63,249 nt of DNA, taken from contig NZ_AWTT01000004.1 of the NCBI RefSeq assembly GCF_000876205.1, positions 1 to 63,249 of the forward strand, given 5' to 3'. How positions within the stretch are numbered: the stretch's first letter is position 1; each line of letters starts with the position of its first letter. Source of the DNA: Paucilactobacillus wasatchensis. GTDB lineage: Bacteria > Bacillota > Bacilli > Lactobacillales > Lactobacillaceae. Below the pieces are notes generated by a model. That model made no database searches. It was not told the DNA's origin and saw only the letters and a program-made list of their open reading frames with translations. The translations under genes were made by a program, and so were the position numbers. Shown here one piece after another: positions 61,770 to 63,249 of this stretch.

Positions 61770-62330
61770 ATGGCAATTTCTACAGCAAATTTTAAAAATG
61801 GACTAACGATTGAAGTGGACAATGCAATTTGGCGGATTTTAGAGTTTCAACATGTTAAACCTGGTAAAGGTGGTGCATTCGTGCGTTCAAAGTTGAAAAA
61901 CTTGCGTACCGGTGCTGTCCAAGAAAAAACATTCCGGGCAGGTGCCAAAATGGAACAAGCAACTATTACTACTCGTAAGATGCAATATCTTTACGCTGAC
62001 GGCGACAGCTACGTTTTCATGGACACAGATAATTATGAACAAGTTGAACTTCCTGCATCTAACATTCAAAACGAAATCAAGTATTTGAAAGAAAACATGG
62101 AAGTTAGTTTGACCCAATATGGCAATGAAACGCTTGGGTTAGAGTTGCCGAATACGGTAACACTTAAAGTAGCTGAAACGGAACCAGGGATCAAAGGTGA
62201 TACTGCCTCAGGCGGCTCAAAACCAGCGACAATGGAAACTGGTTTAGTATTACAGGTGCCATTCTTTGTTAATGCAGATGATGAACTGATCATCAACACA
62301 ACAGATGGTACTTACATCTCACGTGCTTAA
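61770..62330 (+). CDS. efp: Elongation factor P
   Basis: Relieves ribosome stalling at polyproline. The 186-residue protein has three beta-barrel domains. The tip loop [11 protein letters not shown] near residues 30-40 carries the Lys that is modified in some Firmicutes. ACCTAGGAGGAAGTAACT precedes the ATG. It follows an aminopeptidase P gene and precedes an Asp23 gene. Confidence 0.97.
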   Translation: MAISTANFKNGLTIEVDNAIWRILEFQHVKPGKGGAFVRSKLKNLRTGAVQEKTFRAGAKMEQATITTRKMQYLYADGDSYVFMDTDNYEQVELPASNIQNEIKYLKENMEVSLTQYGNETLGLELPNTVTLKVAETEPGIKGDTASGGSKPATMETGLVLQVPFFVNADDELIINTTDGTYISRA

Positions 62331-62365
62331 ACGACACAAAAGTTAGACTGGAGGGGCTGTTAATT

Positions 62366-62800
62366 ATGGCTGAAGAAACAAACATTATTTTGAATGGAGC
62401 CAAAGATTCAATTGGTACCATTCAAATTGCACCCCGTGTGTTAGAAATTATTGCTGGCATTGCTGCTAGCCAAGTTGACGGTGTGTCACGAATGCACGGG
62501 TCAATTGCTAACAGTGTCAATGAATTTTTAGGTCGGTCAGATCATCGGCGTGGGGTCAAATTAACCACTAATGACGATGAGATGTCTGTTGACGTTACAG
62601 TCTACTTAGACTACGGTGTTTCAGTACCTAAAACCGCTTTAGAAATTCAAGACAAAGTCAAGCAACAAGTTTCTTTGATGACCGACTTAAAGGTTACAGA
62701 GGTAAATGTCCACATTGAAGGGATCATCCCTGAAAAATCTGAACAACAAATCGATCCTGATGATATTTTTGCTGAAAACGGAAATGAGGAACAAGAGTGA
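62366..62800 (+). CDS. yqhY: Asp23/Gls24 family protein (YqhY-like)
   Basis: A 144-residue envelope-stress-related protein of the Asp23 family. It shows the core IQIAPRVLEIIAGIAASQVDGV and VDVTVYLDYGVSVPKTALEIQ, with an acidic C-terminal tail. In Bacillus YqhY is linked to acetyl-CoA carboxylase control; here the carboxylase genes are not in view. GACTGGAGGGGC precedes the ATG. It overlaps nusB by four bases. Confidence 0.9.
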   Translation: MAEETNIILNGAKDSIGTIQIAPRVLEIIAGIAASQVDGVSRMHGSIANSVNEFLGRSDHRRGVKLTTNDDEMSVDVTVYLDYGVSVPKTALEIQDKVKQQVSLMTDLKVTEVNVHIEGIIPEKSEQQIDPDDIFAENGNEEQE

Positions 62801-63213
62801 CTTTAAATCGACATCGCATTCGTGAAAGTGCGTTTCAAACATTATTTGCACTGGAAGCTAATCCGAGTGTAGATATCAACTCAGTGTACGAGGAAGTTTT
62901 GACTGATAACGAGACTAATGGTGAAGTTCCAGTTTATTTGAAGTTATTAGTCGACGGCGTTGTTGAACATCAGGAGCAACTTGATCAGCAAATTACTTCG
63001 TTACTGGCAGCAAAGTGGCGGTTATCTCGGTTGGCTAAAACGGATCTCGTTATTTTGCGGTTAGCACTGTTTGAATTGCAGTATTTGGATGATGTACCGA
63101 CTGCAGTTGCGATTAATGAAGCACTCGAATTGACGAAAACGTTTAGTGATGAAACCTCCAGACGATTTGTTAACGGTATTTTAGGAAGTTTTGAAAAAAC
63201 TCATAAAGAATAA
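62797..63213 (+). CDS. nusB: Transcription antitermination factor NusB
   Basis: Binds boxA RNA with S10 (NusE) and supports rRNA antitermination. The 138-residue all-helical protein starts at GTG 62797, overlapping the upstream stop (GTGA), and has HRIRESAFQTLFALE at the N-terminus, LAKTDLVILRLALFEL in the middle and FVNGILGSF near the end. Order yqhY-nusB is as in Bacillus. Confidence 0.96.
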   Translation: MTLNRHRIRESAFQTLFALEANPSVDINSVYEEVLTDNETNGEVPVYLKLLVDGVVEHQEQLDQQITSLLAAKWRLSRLAKTDLVILRLALFELQYLDDVPTAVAINEALELTKTFSDETSRRFVNGILGSFEKTHKE

Positions 63214-63249
63214 TGTTTTTTATGCCCAGCGTGGCTACAAATTTTTGGG

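Noticed and set aside
63214-63249. Start of a gene after nusB
   Set aside because: Only 36 bases remain, with an ATG but no ribosome binding site; nothing can be supported.

Overview
The window is a continuous piece of chromosome from a low-GC Gram-positive bacterium, almost certainly a member of the Lactobacillaceae (lactobacilli in the broad sense). The evidence is dense housekeeping gene content in Bacillus-like order, strong AGGAGG-type ribosome binding sites, frequent TTG and GTG starts, a pheS T-box, L20-type and L21-type ribosomal leaders, a GlnR/GlnA pair, an L27 with a cleavable N-terminus next to its Prp protease, and a DUF3042 protein. No phage, insertion sequence or CRISPR array was seen.

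Layout. 1-6.3 kb: ribokinase, UPF0342 protein YheA, then the nuclease set YhaO-YhaN-YhaM. 6.3-10.9 kb: PrsA, a coiled-coil protein and HIT on the minus strand, then EcsAB and TrmB. 10.9-15 kb: PepSY protein, thioredoxin YtpP, YtpR, a short unknown protein, MurC and a Bax1-like membrane protein. 15.1-22.1 kb: a replication and repair run (PolA, MutM, CoaE, NrdR, DnaB, DnaI). 22.1-22.5 kb: three tandem 130-bp structured repeats. 22.5-23.9 kb: infC-rpmI-rplT under an L20-type leader, with an apparent ATA start for infC. 23.9-30.4 kb: YqeG, YqeH, YhbY, NadD, YqeK, RsfS, YqeM, TmcAL, YlbN, L32 (ribosome assembly, NAD and tRNA modification). 30.5-36.8 kb: alcohol dehydrogenase, a CovR/ArlR-like two-component pair, YidC, acylphosphatase, a TrmH-type methyltransferase and an HD protein. 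36.9-43.9 kb: HxlR regulator, T-box-controlled pheST, MltG, uridine kinase, GreA and a HesB-fold protein. 44-52.4 kb: YfhO, a class B penicillin-binding protein, L33, 5-FTHF cyclo-ligase, rhomboid, YqgQ, glucokinase, a cysteine-less rhodanese and DUF3042. 52.5-57.8 kb: MiaA, GlnR, GlnA, then two unknown proteins with an all-alpha dUTPase. 57.9-59.5 kb: two very small minus-strand genes, tRNA-Arg(UCU) and a TetR regulator. 59.5-63.2 kb: rplU-prp-rpmA, aminopeptidase P, EF-P, Asp23 and NusB.

Most genes serve central information processing, cell envelope assembly or nitrogen control. The most unusual signals lie between genes. The first is the 130-bp triple repeat between dnaI and infC: the third copy has diverged to about 73% identity, yet base pairs are preserved by at least nine compensatory double changes, so the folded form appears to be under selection. 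The second is a perfect GlnR operator embedded in the miaA terminator hairpin. The third is the uncharacterised operon behind glnA that ends in a dUTPase.
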